Of a stretch of 64,000 bases of DNA, positions 18,459-27,084 are shown one piece after another. Within the stretch, counting starts at the first letter, position 1. Each line of letters begins with the position of its first letter. Origin of the DNA: UBA4064 sp050179135. GTDB taxonomy: Bacteria; Desulfobacterota; Desulfobacteria; Desulfobacterales; Desulfatirhabdiaceae. The position numbers were made by a program, and so were the translations under genes. The notes beneath the pieces are model-generated. The model was not told the DNA's origin and did not search any database. It saw only the letters and a program-made list of their open reading frames with translations. The stretch spans positions 1-64,000 of the forward strand of contig JBFXFK010000002.1 of the NCBI GenBank assembly GCA_050179135.1. The letters run 5' to 3'.

Positions 18459-21400
18459 GGAACATCTCCTCCCGACGCTGAAGCAGATGGGGTTTCGGAT
18501 TTGGTATTTGATGTCTCAGTAACCGGCGGTATCTTTTTTTTGATGACGGTATTGGGTTCTGTCTTAAAAATCAGTGTCGAGTCGGACATCAGTCCGCCGC
18601 CCAGTCCATCCCAGCAGTGTGTCGCCTGATCCGGTACGCGCAGGGGAGGATAATCTTCGATGGCCAACACGGGTTCGGCGCCTCTGATGGTGTAGTTCAC
18701 CTGTATTTCGGTTACGCCCAATCCATCCAGAATGCTTTTTTGCTGGGGAAAATCAGCCGGTGTAAATGTTTTGCTGCCGCTCCGGAACAGGCGCAGAAAA
18801 TCCCGGAAACCCCATTCCCCGGTCCAGGTCTGACGTAACACGGCTTCCCGAAACTCGATCTCGAGCGTCACCTCCCCGCAGGTCAACGGTTCCCACACCA
18901 TATCGAGGGAATCCGGATAATTGTAGTTTTCCAGTTGCTGGGGCTTTGACGCACACTGAAGGGTCAGGGTGACCAGATAGGGCTCACTTTTGGCTTCCAG
19001 GTTGACATTGGTTGGCAACGTGCTGATGGAAACCGTGTATTTGGGCTGAATCTGTTGACGCCGGATCGATCCCTGATCCAGAAATTTCAGAAACTGGCTT
19101 CGAAATGGAAATGATACGCCAATCCAGGAACCGGCAGACCAGCCCTGGCGGTCCCGACGCAAAAACGGGCTTGCCGGGCCGCTGACAAATGTTTTGACAA
19201 CCCCCTGATCGCCAAACAGGGTGATCCACAACTCATGTTCCGGAACGCTGGATGTCTCGGCCACAACCTGGGATTTCCAGAGTTCGTTCAGACCACAGGC
19301 GGTTTCATAGGTGGCGAGCGACACCAGAAAATGCATCGGACCTTCCATGAGACGCCAGAACGGCTCCTCGTCTTTGGTCCCCTTGCCCACCAACTGCCGC
19401 ATTTTGGCAACAGCTCCCCGAGCCTCTTCAACTGGTGATGGCTGGCCTCCGGCAGCAGATTTTCCGTAATTTTGGGATGCAAACCGAAATGCCGCATCCA
19501 CAGATGCCGTCACCGGCAAAAAGGCATCCAACTGCTTCATGTACTCCTCAAAATCCGCCACAGCCGAGAGAAGGGTTTCCAGCCGATCGAGTCCGGCTTC
19601 CAGTTTTTCAATTCTGGAGCGTATTTTTTCATCCAGGGCTGCTTTTTTCTGCCCGGCCCGGTAATGATGAACCAGAACACCAAAGCGCTTGGGCAGGGAG
19701 GCAAATCCCGGATGGGGATCGATATTTTTTAGTGCCTCAAACTCGATTTCCATGCGGTTGATCAGATTGAAATACGGATTGTCCAGTGTCGCCATGCTGG
19801 CGCCCGTACCCAGCCAGTCCTCCCGGGTCAGAAGTTTGTGCATGCCCAGATGAAAATCCTGCGCAAACAGCATCCATTCGTGGTAAAAGCGTTTGGCATA
19901 CCATTCCCAAAAAGCCGCGGACTGCTGTTTGAAGGATTCGGGATTGGTGACGGCCATGGAGACCTGGGCCAGCAGATTTTCGACTTCAATTTTGCCTTGG
20001 GCCGTAAATGCTCCGGAAACAAACCCGGCATTTTCAATATGCCCCAGCCCTGCCCAGAAATCATCCAGCGTGATCGGCTTCAGGTTGGGGAGCGTTGCCG
20101 CCCAATCGGTCAGCCAGTGCAGATCCCTGCTTTCCGTTTCGATGATCCGGGTGCTCCAGACCTGAAGGTCGCGGCGTTCACGGGTCAACAGTCCCAGGTC
20201 TTCCTCCCATGCCGCATAGGATCGGTACATGTCCGGAAAAAACGTGGCGACCTCGGGCAGACGCCCGCCAAAAGACAGCGCCAATGCCTCGATCGGTGCA
20301 TCCTGGGCCGACGTGGCGGGCATGGGGCGTCCGGATTCACGCGCCTTAAGTGTATCGACCCGCCAGACCAGATATTTCAGGTATGTGGACAGGTCGTTTT
20401 CCTGCCCGTAGATGTTCTGGTCGGCAAACCGGCTGTTCATGCTTTTGTCGGTTGGATCCAGCACGGCCGTACGAAACCAGTGGTTATAATGCCGCTTGAG
20501 AGCGGTCAGGGCATCCTGTCCCTGGGTAAGTCCCATACCGGGCCACAGGCTGTGACCCATATTTTTTTCCATTTCTGCAATTTTATCCCGAAGAAGGCCC
20601 AGTGTCACCATATCCCCGGCCAGATTTTTTCCCACATCCGGCGCCCGGGAGCAGACCTGATAGACGGGTTCCATGGACTGCCGGATCTTGAAATAGCTGA
20701 AACTGGTCAGGCCGACTCCGGCCAGAAGGAGCAGGAGCCAGGCTGCCAGCCCCAGATTGAACGTGGCTTTCCGCCAGGACAGATATTCTTTCAACTGTTT
20801 GAATTTGTTACGGTCAACCGGTAAAATCAGATCGAAAAAATCGTGAAGGAACAAACCGTCCATGGTATTGGGTAATCGCCATTCACGGTTTTTGAAGCTT
20901 TCGAGCTCACCCAGAATTTCAGTCCGGGCAAGGCCGGACTGCTGGGCGCTGGAAAAAAAGACGCCTCTCAGAAAGGGTGTTTCCAGATACGTGCTTTCAT
21001 GAAAGGCCCCTTCGACAAACGCCTGGATGAAAGGGGCCAGACGGTCAAATTCATCCGGAAACAACGCGGCTTTGCCGCTGGACTTTCCGGCCCGCTCGGC
21101 CAGCAGCAGTCGCATTTCCTTCAATCTGCGGGAAACATGAATCAGTGTGTCTCTCAAAAAGGCGTCCGGGGTTTGACCCTCTGTAACATTCAAAAGGCCC
21201 AGGGCCTGGCCCCGTTCTGGTTCCGGCAACAGTTCGGCCAGAGCCGTCATGCCCAACACCAGATCCAGCTTGGTCACCAGCAGATAAATTGGAAACCGGG
21301 CGCCCATGACCCGCATCAGTTGATCGACCCGTTTGCGGATAAAGCGACCGTATGCGGTCAACGCATCGGTATCACCTTTCAGCAGATAATCTGTCGGCAA

Positions 21401-22036
21401 TGTGACAATCAGGCCATTCAACGGTTCTTTTCGGCGATATTTGGCCAGCAGGGTCAAAAAGCTTTCCCATTCCGTCGTATCACTGTCCTCCAGGGGAACC
21501 GCATAACGACCGGCTGTATCCAGAATAATGGCTTTTTCAAAAAACCACCAGTCGCAGTTGGCTGTCGTGGCAATGCCCCGGGTCGGTCCGGCGTCTGTCA
21601 GAATGCTGGACAGGCGGGCTCTGGCAATGGCCGTGGATTTTCCCGATGCAGACTCGCCAAAGATCATGAACCAGGGAAGGGAATACAGGGGATCGCCACG
21701 ATCCCGCAGCCGGGATGCCCGAAGGGTTTCAATGGCGTGACGCCAGCGTTCCTGAAGTTCTGTCAGACGTCTTTTTTCATGTGCCGGCGCCGCATCGATG
21801 GCCCGCTGATCCTGTTCCACCACCCGTTTGACAAATTTCTCTTCCCGTCTGCGATAGTAGAATCTGCGAAAAAACAGACAGACAACGACCAGGCAAAAGA
21901 CACCCGCCAGCACAATGGCCACAGTCCAGCGCGGCCATCCCTGGTGGTCTGCCAGCAGAATCGCACCCAATACGGTTCCGGCGATCAGGGCGAGCAGCAG
22001 AAAGATTTTGAGAGCGGTGATCAGAAATTTTCCCAT
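18455..22036 (-). CDS. tssM: TssM / IcmF inner-membrane T6SS protein
   Basis: About 1193 aa. Two N-terminal membrane helices (LITALKIFLLLALIAGTVLG and WTVAIVLAGVFCLVVVCLFF), a cytoplasmic NTPase-like domain with an intact Walker A GESASGKST (about residues 127-135), a third helix (FNLGLAAWLLLLLAGVGLTS, near 440), then a long periplasmic region with IcmF-related and C-terminal beta domains. TssM spans the envelope and joins TssL to the TssJ lipoprotein. I prefer ATG 22036, which overlaps the tssL stop (TAATG) and has GAAGG upstream; an ATG at 22057 would add seven residues. It is coupled to the AMIN gene downstream. Confidence 0.93.
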   Translation of the reverse strand: MGKFLITALKIFLLLALIAGTVLGAILLADHQGWPRWTVAIVLAGVFCLVVVCLFFRRFYYRRREEKFVKRVVEQDQRAIDAAPAHEKRRLTELQERWRHAIETLRASRLRDRGDPLYSLPWFMIFGESASGKSTAIARARLSSILTDAGPTRGIATTANCDWWFFEKAIILDTAGRYAVPLEDSDTTEWESFLTLLAKYRRKEPLNGLIVTLPTDYLLKGDTDALTAYGRFIRKRVDQLMRVMGARFPIYLLVTKLDLVLGMTALAELLPEPERGQALGLLNVTEGQTPDAFLRDTLIHVSRRLKEMRLLLAERAGKSSGKAALFPDEFDRLAPFIQAFVEGAFHESTYLETPFLRGVFFSSAQQSGLARTEILGELESFKNREWRLPNTMDGLFLHDFFDLILPVDRNKFKQLKEYLSWRKATFNLGLAAWLLLLLAGVGLTSFSYFKIRQSMEPVYQVCSRAPDVGKNLAGDMVTLGLLRDKIAEMEKNMGHSLWPGMGLTQGQDALTALKRHYNHWFRTAVLDPTDKSMNSRFADQNIYGQENDLSTYLKYLVWRVDTLKARESGRPMPATSAQDAPIEALALSFGGRLPEVATFFPDMYRSYAAWEEDLGLLTRERRDLQVWSTRIIETESRDLHWLTDWAATLPNLKPITLDDFWAGLGHIENAGFVSGAFTAQGKIEVENLLAQVSMAVTNPESFKQQSAAFWEWYAKRFYHEWMLFAQDFHLGMHKLLTREDWLGTGASMATLDNPYFNLINRMEIEFEALKNIDPHPGFASLPKRFGVLVHHYRAGQKKAALDEKIRSRIEKLEAGLDRLETLLSAVADFEEYMKQLDAFLPVTASVDAAFRFASQNYGKSAAGGQPSPVEEARGAVAKMRQLVGKGTKDEEPFWRLMEGPMHFLVSLATYETACGLNELWKSQVVAETSSVPEHELWITLFGDQGVVKTFVSGPASPFLRRDRQGWSAGSWIGVSFPFRSQFLKFLDQGSIRRQQIQPKYTVSISTLPTNVNLEAKSEPYLVTLTLQCASKPQQLENYNYPDSLDMVWEPLTCGEVTLEIEFREAVLRQTWTGEWGFRDFLRLFRSGSKTFTPADFPQQKSILDGLGVTEIQVNYTIRGAEPVLAIEDYPPLRVPDQATHCWDGLGGGLMSDSTLIFKTEPNTVIKKKIPPVTETSNTKSETPSASASGGDVP

Positions 22037-22752
22037 TATGCCAGGGCCTTCAGCCATTGATTGACAAATGCGGACAAGAGGGATGTATAAATCCAGTAAA
22101 CGCCGGCGGCAACAATCAATGGTGCGCCAAAAAAGATGCCGACCGTCAATATCGGGGACAGTCTCAGGCGTGATGGCATGATCTGCTGCGGCGCGTATAT
22201 CTCCGGGAACAGATAATCGGTTTCCGGTTTCAGATCGCCCAGCACCAGATTGAGATTCTGGCGAATGATTCCGGTCAGCCGGATCCGGTCCTGCACGTCA
22301 TAATACCGGCCTTTGAATCCCATGGTCAGACAGGCGGCATAGACTTCCAGAACCTGACGCAATTCCTGGTCAGGAGGGGTTTGCAGATGATCAAAAAACG
22401 TCGCGTCGTCCATTTTCTGTTCAGTCATCCGATTGCACAGTGCGTCCAGCCGGTGATAGAATTCCTCACCGGCATTATCGGTATTGAAACGCCGGCGTTG
22501 CAGTTTTTCCTTCATCCATTCGGTTCGGCCACTCCAGGATGAATCCAGAACGGTTTCATCCGCAAACGCACAGACTGCAAACAGGGCATCGGCCACATAT
22601 CCGGCGTTCATGTCTGCCAGTTTGGATACCGCATGATCCAGAAGCCGGTTCATGTCCGATCTGGCCATCTCGAAAGACAGATCGGACAGCTCATTTTCTG
22701 AAGCCAGCATGGATGAAAATGCCAACGCCGGCATAAACTGATCAATCAGCAT
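22036..22752 (-). CDS. tssL: TssL / DotU inner-membrane T6SS protein
   Basis: A 238-aa DotU-family protein. The cytoplasmic hook-like helical domain includes DALFAVCAFADETVLDSSWS and GEEFYHRLDALCNRM, then LEVYAACLTMGFKGRYYD, and the protein ends in a single membrane helix (LTVGIFFGAPLIVAAGVYWI) with a short tail. It has no C-terminal OmpA-like domain, so peptidoglycan binding must come from another protein. It sits between tssK and tssM with a 6-bp gap and a 1-bp overlap. Confidence 0.93.
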   Translation of the reverse strand: MLIDQFMPALAFSSMLASENELSDLSFEMARSDMNRLLDHAVSKLADMNAGYVADALFAVCAFADETVLDSSWSGRTEWMKEKLQRRRFNTDNAGEEFYHRLDALCNRMTEQKMDDATFFDHLQTPPDQELRQVLEVYAACLTMGFKGRYYDVQDRIRLTGIIRQNLNLVLGDLKPETDYLFPEIYAPQQIMPSRLRLSPILTVGIFFGAPLIVAAGVYWIYTSLLSAFVNQWLKALA

Positions 22753-22758
22753 GATGGA

Positions 22759-24156
22759 CTACCTCGACAATACGGCCAGTTGTGCTTCCATATCGGACGG
22801 CGCTTCATTCCAATACATGGATATGCTGCCGCCCTTCAGGACATCGCTCCACAATGGACTTTCACGGCCGATACGAAAGTACAGGGCCCCCCGTCTTCTG
22901 GGCAGTCCCGCCGGCGGGCCTTCGGATATGGACAACGGAATTCCCGGCAGTGCACGAACCAGGAGCGACGCCATGCCACTGGTGGCGGAAAGTTTCAGCA
23001 GTCGGGCAGCCGAATCCCGCATGGTGTGCGGTTCGGACAGTTCCGAATACAGTAAAAGCCAGAACTCGGAACCGGTGGAAGCCGCTTCAGCCAGCACATG
23101 GTGGGGTAATTCGGCAGTCCAGTAGGGATCATGGAATTCAAACCGGGTCACAAAACGCGGCCCGGCAGAAATGCCATCCAGGAGACTGACCGCGGCATCC
23201 CGAATCCGGCGGAAACACTTCCCCAGGTCCGAATGGTTGTATGCAGGCACCAGCCGGTCATCCTGGCTGGTCTCACCCATCGCGCTGACATCCAGGGAAA
23301 AGACAGACAGTTCGGCAACCAGTTCGCGCAGCATGCCATAGGCGTCCCACGGTGACAGACTGTCATCATCGACTGCGTGATCGATCCGCGCCGCAAACCG
23401 CGACAGGGTCCGCAGCCCCATCAGCAAAATCGTCAATTCGCCTGTTTCCGCCCCCCGGCCCGTCAGATTTTTGTAACCTTCCAGCTCCCGCGCTTTTCCC
23501 AGAACATGATCCCGCACTTCTTTCAAGATGCCGGACAGCAGAGACGATGCGTTCAGGGTCAGGCAGGGCGGCACAAATGAAACATCCGCCACGATTTTAT
23601 CCCCGTCCCGCATCAGGCGCGCAACGGGAATCAGATCCAGATCACCGGCCTGGGGGATCTCGGGCTCGATGATCAGGTTCAGCACATGGGAAAGCCGCCG
23701 GATCTGGGCGATTGGGCCATTGCTGTAGAGATCCGGGACACTCTCGGTTCCAGACAACACCGCAAACCGGGTCGATGCCGCTGCCATTTCTGCGGCGGTG
23801 TCGGCCACGGTGACATTGGGTTCTCCGGGTTTCAATGCCCGGATACCGATATAGGCCATCAACGCCCCGTCAACCGGTATGTCATTGATGGATATCTGTC
23901 GGCCCGAACACACCGCGTTTTCGGGATACCGGATCAATTGACCATACCCGGGAAACAGCAGGCTGACGGCATTGATTTCCAGGCGTCCGGCTGCCAGAGC
24001 TGCTTCGTTGACGGCGCAGGCCGTAATGCCCCAGAAATGGGGACGGATGGCCGCCAGCATCGGCGCCAGCGCCATGACAGCCTGACGGTTGAGAAGCTGA
24101 AAATGCTGGGGCTGCAGAAAAAGCCCCTGATGCCAGTAAATGGGACCTTCGGACAT
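22759..24156 (-). CDS. tssK: TssK baseplate protein
   Basis: A 465-aa TssK. The family's opening signature GPIYWHQGLFLQPQHFQLLN is at residues 4-23, followed by the shoulder region with GYGQLIRYPENAVCSGRQIS and the head domain with GIPLSISEGPPAGLPRRRG near the end. TssK links the baseplate wedges (TssF/TssG/TssE) to the TssJLM membrane complex. Length is normal for the family. The start overlaps the tssJ stop by 1 bp. Confidence 0.94.
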   Translation of the reverse strand: MSEGPIYWHQGLFLQPQHFQLLNRQAVMALAPMLAAIRPHFWGITACAVNEAALAAGRLEINAVSLLFPGYGQLIRYPENAVCSGRQISINDIPVDGALMAYIGIRALKPGEPNVTVADTAAEMAAASTRFAVLSGTESVPDLYSNGPIAQIRRLSHVLNLIIEPEIPQAGDLDLIPVARLMRDGDKIVADVSFVPPCLTLNASSLLSGILKEVRDHVLGKARELEGYKNLTGRGAETGELTILLMGLRTLSRFAARIDHAVDDDSLSPWDAYGMLRELVAELSVFSLDVSAMGETSQDDRLVPAYNHSDLGKCFRRIRDAAVSLLDGISAGPRFVTRFEFHDPYWTAELPHHVLAEAASTGSEFWLLLYSELSEPHTMRDSAARLLKLSATSGMASLLVRALPGIPLSISEGPPAGLPRRRGALYFRIGRESPLWSDVLKGGSISMYWNEAPSDMEAQLAVLSR

Positions 24157-24773
24157 TATTCGACTCCCATGCGTTGAATGGAATTGGCCCCCAGCAGAAT
24201 GTTCATGGTCAATCCACCCGGATTATAGACATCCGCGGCCCACGGCGTCCATCCGTCCCGGCCGGTTGTGACCGGAAAAGAATAGAGTGTTGTCACCAGA
24301 CCGGGCTGCAGGTCATTGAATCCGGCCACCAGGGCCATATACTGGGCGCCCTCTGCCCGGTCGAGGGTCAGGGTCGATTTTTGACCCGGACTCACAAAAT
24401 GCCGTTCCACATGAACCACGGTGGGATCAAAGCGGGCACATTTCAACAATTTCAGAATTCCGCCGGCATTTGATGCCAGTTCCTGAAATGCCGCAGGTGC
24501 ATTCAACTGGTAAATGCATAGCAGTACATTGTGGGAATAGCCCTCATAGGTGTTCAAATCCGAAGTTGCTGTCAGATTGAGGACCAGACCACCCGGCAGA
24601 TAGGTCCATTTGACCTGATCCGGACTCTTGGCGTTCTGATTGACGGCCCAGGGTTTGTCCGGCTGTTTGGGATCAGGCGGGGGATATCCATGACAGGCAG
24701 ATAAAATCAGCATGGCAGTCAATGCCAGTGTCATCAGAACCCGGCTGACGGAAATTGTGTTATCCTTCATCAT
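24156..24773 (-). CDS. tssJ: TssJ outer-membrane lipoprotein
   Basis: T6SS lipoprotein with a type II signal peptide (VLMTLALTAMLILSAC), the lipobox LSAC and +1 Cys. The mature part is beta-rich, with VLNLTATSDLNTYEGYSHNV and LLCIYQLN typical of TssJ, and ends in a beta-sandwich strand. It contacts periplasmic TssM. The open frame extends 52 codons further upstream (to 24929), but that would bury the signal peptide, so a start at ATG 24773 or 24770 (GAGAG close upstream) is preferred. It is first gene of the JKLM block; the 209 bp upstream to 24982 contain no other gene. Confidence 0.88.
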   Translation of the reverse strand: MMKDNTISVSRVLMTLALTAMLILSACHGYPPPDPKQPDKPWAVNQNAKSPDQVKWTYLPGGLVLNLTATSDLNTYEGYSHNVLLCIYQLNAPAAFQELASNAGGILKLLKCARFDPTVVHVERHFVSPGQKSTLTLDRAEGAQYMALVAGFNDLQPGLVTTLYSFPVTTGRDGWTPWAADVYNPGGLTMNILLGANSIQRMGVE

Positions 24774-24982
24774 CTCTCTCATTTGGCTGGTATGCGTGCG
24801 GCAATAAAGCACATCAGAATTGCCGTCCGATGCCGTGCATTGTTGGGTGTTTGTGATTTTCCGGATTAAATCATTGCTCATTTCAATTGGCAAATTTTTC
24901 ATTGCATATCTCCGGATTGACGATATCACATGCCTGAATAACCGGGCTGCCTGGTTTTATCAATCCCGATCACCCCTGGAAT

Positions 24983-26566
24983 TCACGTCCATCCGATCGC
25001 CACCACGTCCAGGGTTACGCCGTCAATATCGGTTCGGGTCGTCAGCTTATCCAGAACGCTCTTTTCATCGGTCGGAACGAACAGGGCCAGGGTCACTGCA
25101 TCCAAACCCAACTTTTTCCCATAATCCGCCGCCTGAACAATGGCTTCCCGGGTTTTGCCAGGGCTTCTGAAGCTCTTCACCTCGATAATGCCTTCCATAT
25201 CCCGGCAACGGATATGGATATCCACCTTGCCGTTTCCGGTCGGAAATTCCGGACTGACGATACACATTCGATCAAGTGCCTCTTTCAACCAGGCATACAG
25301 ATGAAAATGTCCCACCGCTTCCGTGTAATGCAGATCCTTGCGCCGGGGCTGCTCCCGGAACGGATTCAGGCCTTTCGCCTTCATCCGTACCAGATAGGCC
25401 CTGTATCGCGACAACAGGGCAGGCAGATCGAGATTGCTTTCGAATACATCTGCCAGATCATCCAGTATCTCCAGGGCCAGAATGGGCAGGCGATCTCCGA
25501 TCAAATCATGGGTCAGGGCATTGTACAGCCGTTTCTGGATGAACGGGCAGGAAAACCGGCAGACTTCAACGGTTTCCCTGCCAGGCTCCTCAATGGTTTG
25601 CGGTATGATGATTCCGTTCAGATACAGATAGGCGCACCAGTCCGCGTCCATGGAAAAACCAATATCCGATCGGGCAAAAAGTTCCAGTACATAAGATGTA
25701 TAACGGGTTCGGACTTTTTTGACCAGATTCAGGACCGTGTTGTTCCATTCGACATGCAATGCCTTTCGATACACCGTTTCCCAGGCTTCCCTGCCAATCG
25801 GCTGATCCATCCCCGGGTTATATTTTTCCGTCAGCAGTTCTCCAAACCAGCCAACCAGTCCGGGCTGGCCCAAGGTCACCTCAAACACCTGCTGCACCAC
25901 GTCCGGATCAACCGCCTGACCGGATTCCGTCTGATACTGGTCAAACATGGACACGACCTCGTCCCTTGTCAGGTTGGCCACATGCAGGCTCCGCTGAATG
26001 TTGAACGGCGATCCCCTCGGGCTGTCCACTCCCAGCGCGGCCCGGACACCGATCAGGGCCAGGCCGTGAAGCATATATTCACTGCGGTTCAGATGCATGT
26101 CCCGAAACAGGGTTACCAGTTGATCGATCACCCCGGATGGCAGACTGTCAAATTCATCAACAAACAGAATCAGCGGCTTTTTGAACAATCCCTGTGTTCG
26201 ATGAAAAAAAAGGGCCCATTGTTCATACGTTTGAGGCGGCCCGATATCCATGGAAAACGTATCGAGAAACAGCTTGGGAACTTTTTGCAAAAATTCGCCG
26301 ACGGGTTCCGTTGTCAAAAATAACAGGCCCTGCATGGACATGGTTCCCACAACAAACCGGTCCGGGTAATCCCGTTCGATCCGCGCCTTCACCTGTCGCA
26401 TCAGCCAGGTTTTGCCGGTCTGCCGGGGCGACCAGATCGTGAAATAATGACCGCCTTTACCGGTTTCTCCGACAATATGATTCAGGCAGTCCTGGACCAG
26501 TTCCGTCCGCGGAACCGCAAAATGAATGTCCGAATCTACCGGAACATAGGAATGAAATCGTCTCAC
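24983..26566 (-). CDS. AAA ATPase with C-terminal PD-(D/E)XK-like nuclease domain
   Basis: A 527-aa cytoplasmic protein. P-loop SPRQTGKTW (residues 46-54) and Walker B PLILFVDEFD (131-140, DE at 137-138) place it with the orphan AAA ATPases abundant in Desulfobacterota. Residues ~200-330 look like the winged-helix sensor part. The C-terminus (VDIHIRCRDMEGIIEVKSF then a helix QAADYGKKLGLDAVTLALF) has the D-(x)n-E-x-K pattern of PD-(D/E)XK nuclease-fold domains. Such genes scatter and duplicate in genomes; nothing ties it to the T6SS beyond location and strand. Substrate unknown. Confidence 0.7.
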   Translation of the reverse strand: MRRFHSYVPVDSDIHFAVPRTELVQDCLNHIVGETGKGGHYFTIWSPRQTGKTWLMRQVKARIERDYPDRFVVGTMSMQGLLFLTTEPVGEFLQKVPKLFLDTFSMDIGPPQTYEQWALFFHRTQGLFKKPLILFVDEFDSLPSGVIDQLVTLFRDMHLNRSEYMLHGLALIGVRAALGVDSPRGSPFNIQRSLHVANLTRDEVVSMFDQYQTESGQAVDPDVVQQVFEVTLGQPGLVGWFGELLTEKYNPGMDQPIGREAWETVYRKALHVEWNNTVLNLVKKVRTRYTSYVLELFARSDIGFSMDADWCAYLYLNGIIIPQTIEEPGRETVEVCRFSCPFIQKRLYNALTHDLIGDRLPILALEILDDLADVFESNLDLPALLSRYRAYLVRMKAKGLNPFREQPRRKDLHYTEAVGHFHLYAWLKEALDRMCIVSPEFPTGNGKVDIHIRCRDMEGIIEVKSFRSPGKTREAIVQAADYGKKLGLDAVTLALFVPTDEKSVLDKLTTRTDIDGVTLDVVAIGWT

Positions 26567-26594
26567 GGGATGCCTTTCTGGACCAGGGTTTGCA

Positions 26595-27076
26595 CACGTT
26601 CAGAGTTACCGGTCCATCGTAACCCGGGTTTTCTTACCCGGGAATAAAGCAGTAATTTCCGATCCCCGGGTAAAGCGGTTCTTCAAGGCGCCAGCCGCAA
26701 ACCCGGGCTACGATCGACCAGGCATGTACGGGTTGGCATGACCGGTCCATGTAGCATAGGGCCTTGTGCCCGTTTCGGGTTCTTTACACCGGTTTCCGAC
26801 ACATGCCACCAACGCCCACAAGGGGCTATGCTACGCCTGCCTTCGACCCGGTTTTCCACAGGTTCAGAGTTACCGGTCCTTCGTAGCCCGGATTTCCTTA
26901 TCCGGGAATTAAGCGGTAATTTCCGATTCCCGGGTAAAAAAACCCGGGCTACGATGGACCAGGCATGTACGGGTTGACATGACCGGTCCATGTAGCATAG
27001 GGCCTTGTGCCCGTTCGGGTTCTTTACACCGGTTTCCGATACACCCCACCAACGCCCACAAGGGGCTATGCTACGG
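26595..27076. repeat. Left palindromic repeat array (A-B-A-B)
   Basis: The 518-bp intergenic stretch is filled with two alternating palindromic families. Family A: 26616-26714 and 26881-26955 (outer arms around TCGTAGCCCGGG and CCCGGGCTACGAT). Family B: 26751-26834 and 26992-27074 (arms beginning GTAGCATAGGG and ending GGGGCTATGCTAC). The A+B pair is itself directly repeated with shared spacer sequence (GTACGGGTTG, GACCGGTCCATGTAGC). The same families occur on the other side of the 27085-30915 gene. Confidence 0.85.
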
Positions 27077-27084
27077 CTGTGTTC

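Noticed and set aside
25214..26323. Open frame of ~370 codons on the plus strand
   Set aside because: Antisense to the AAA ATPase gene, no ribosome site or domain.
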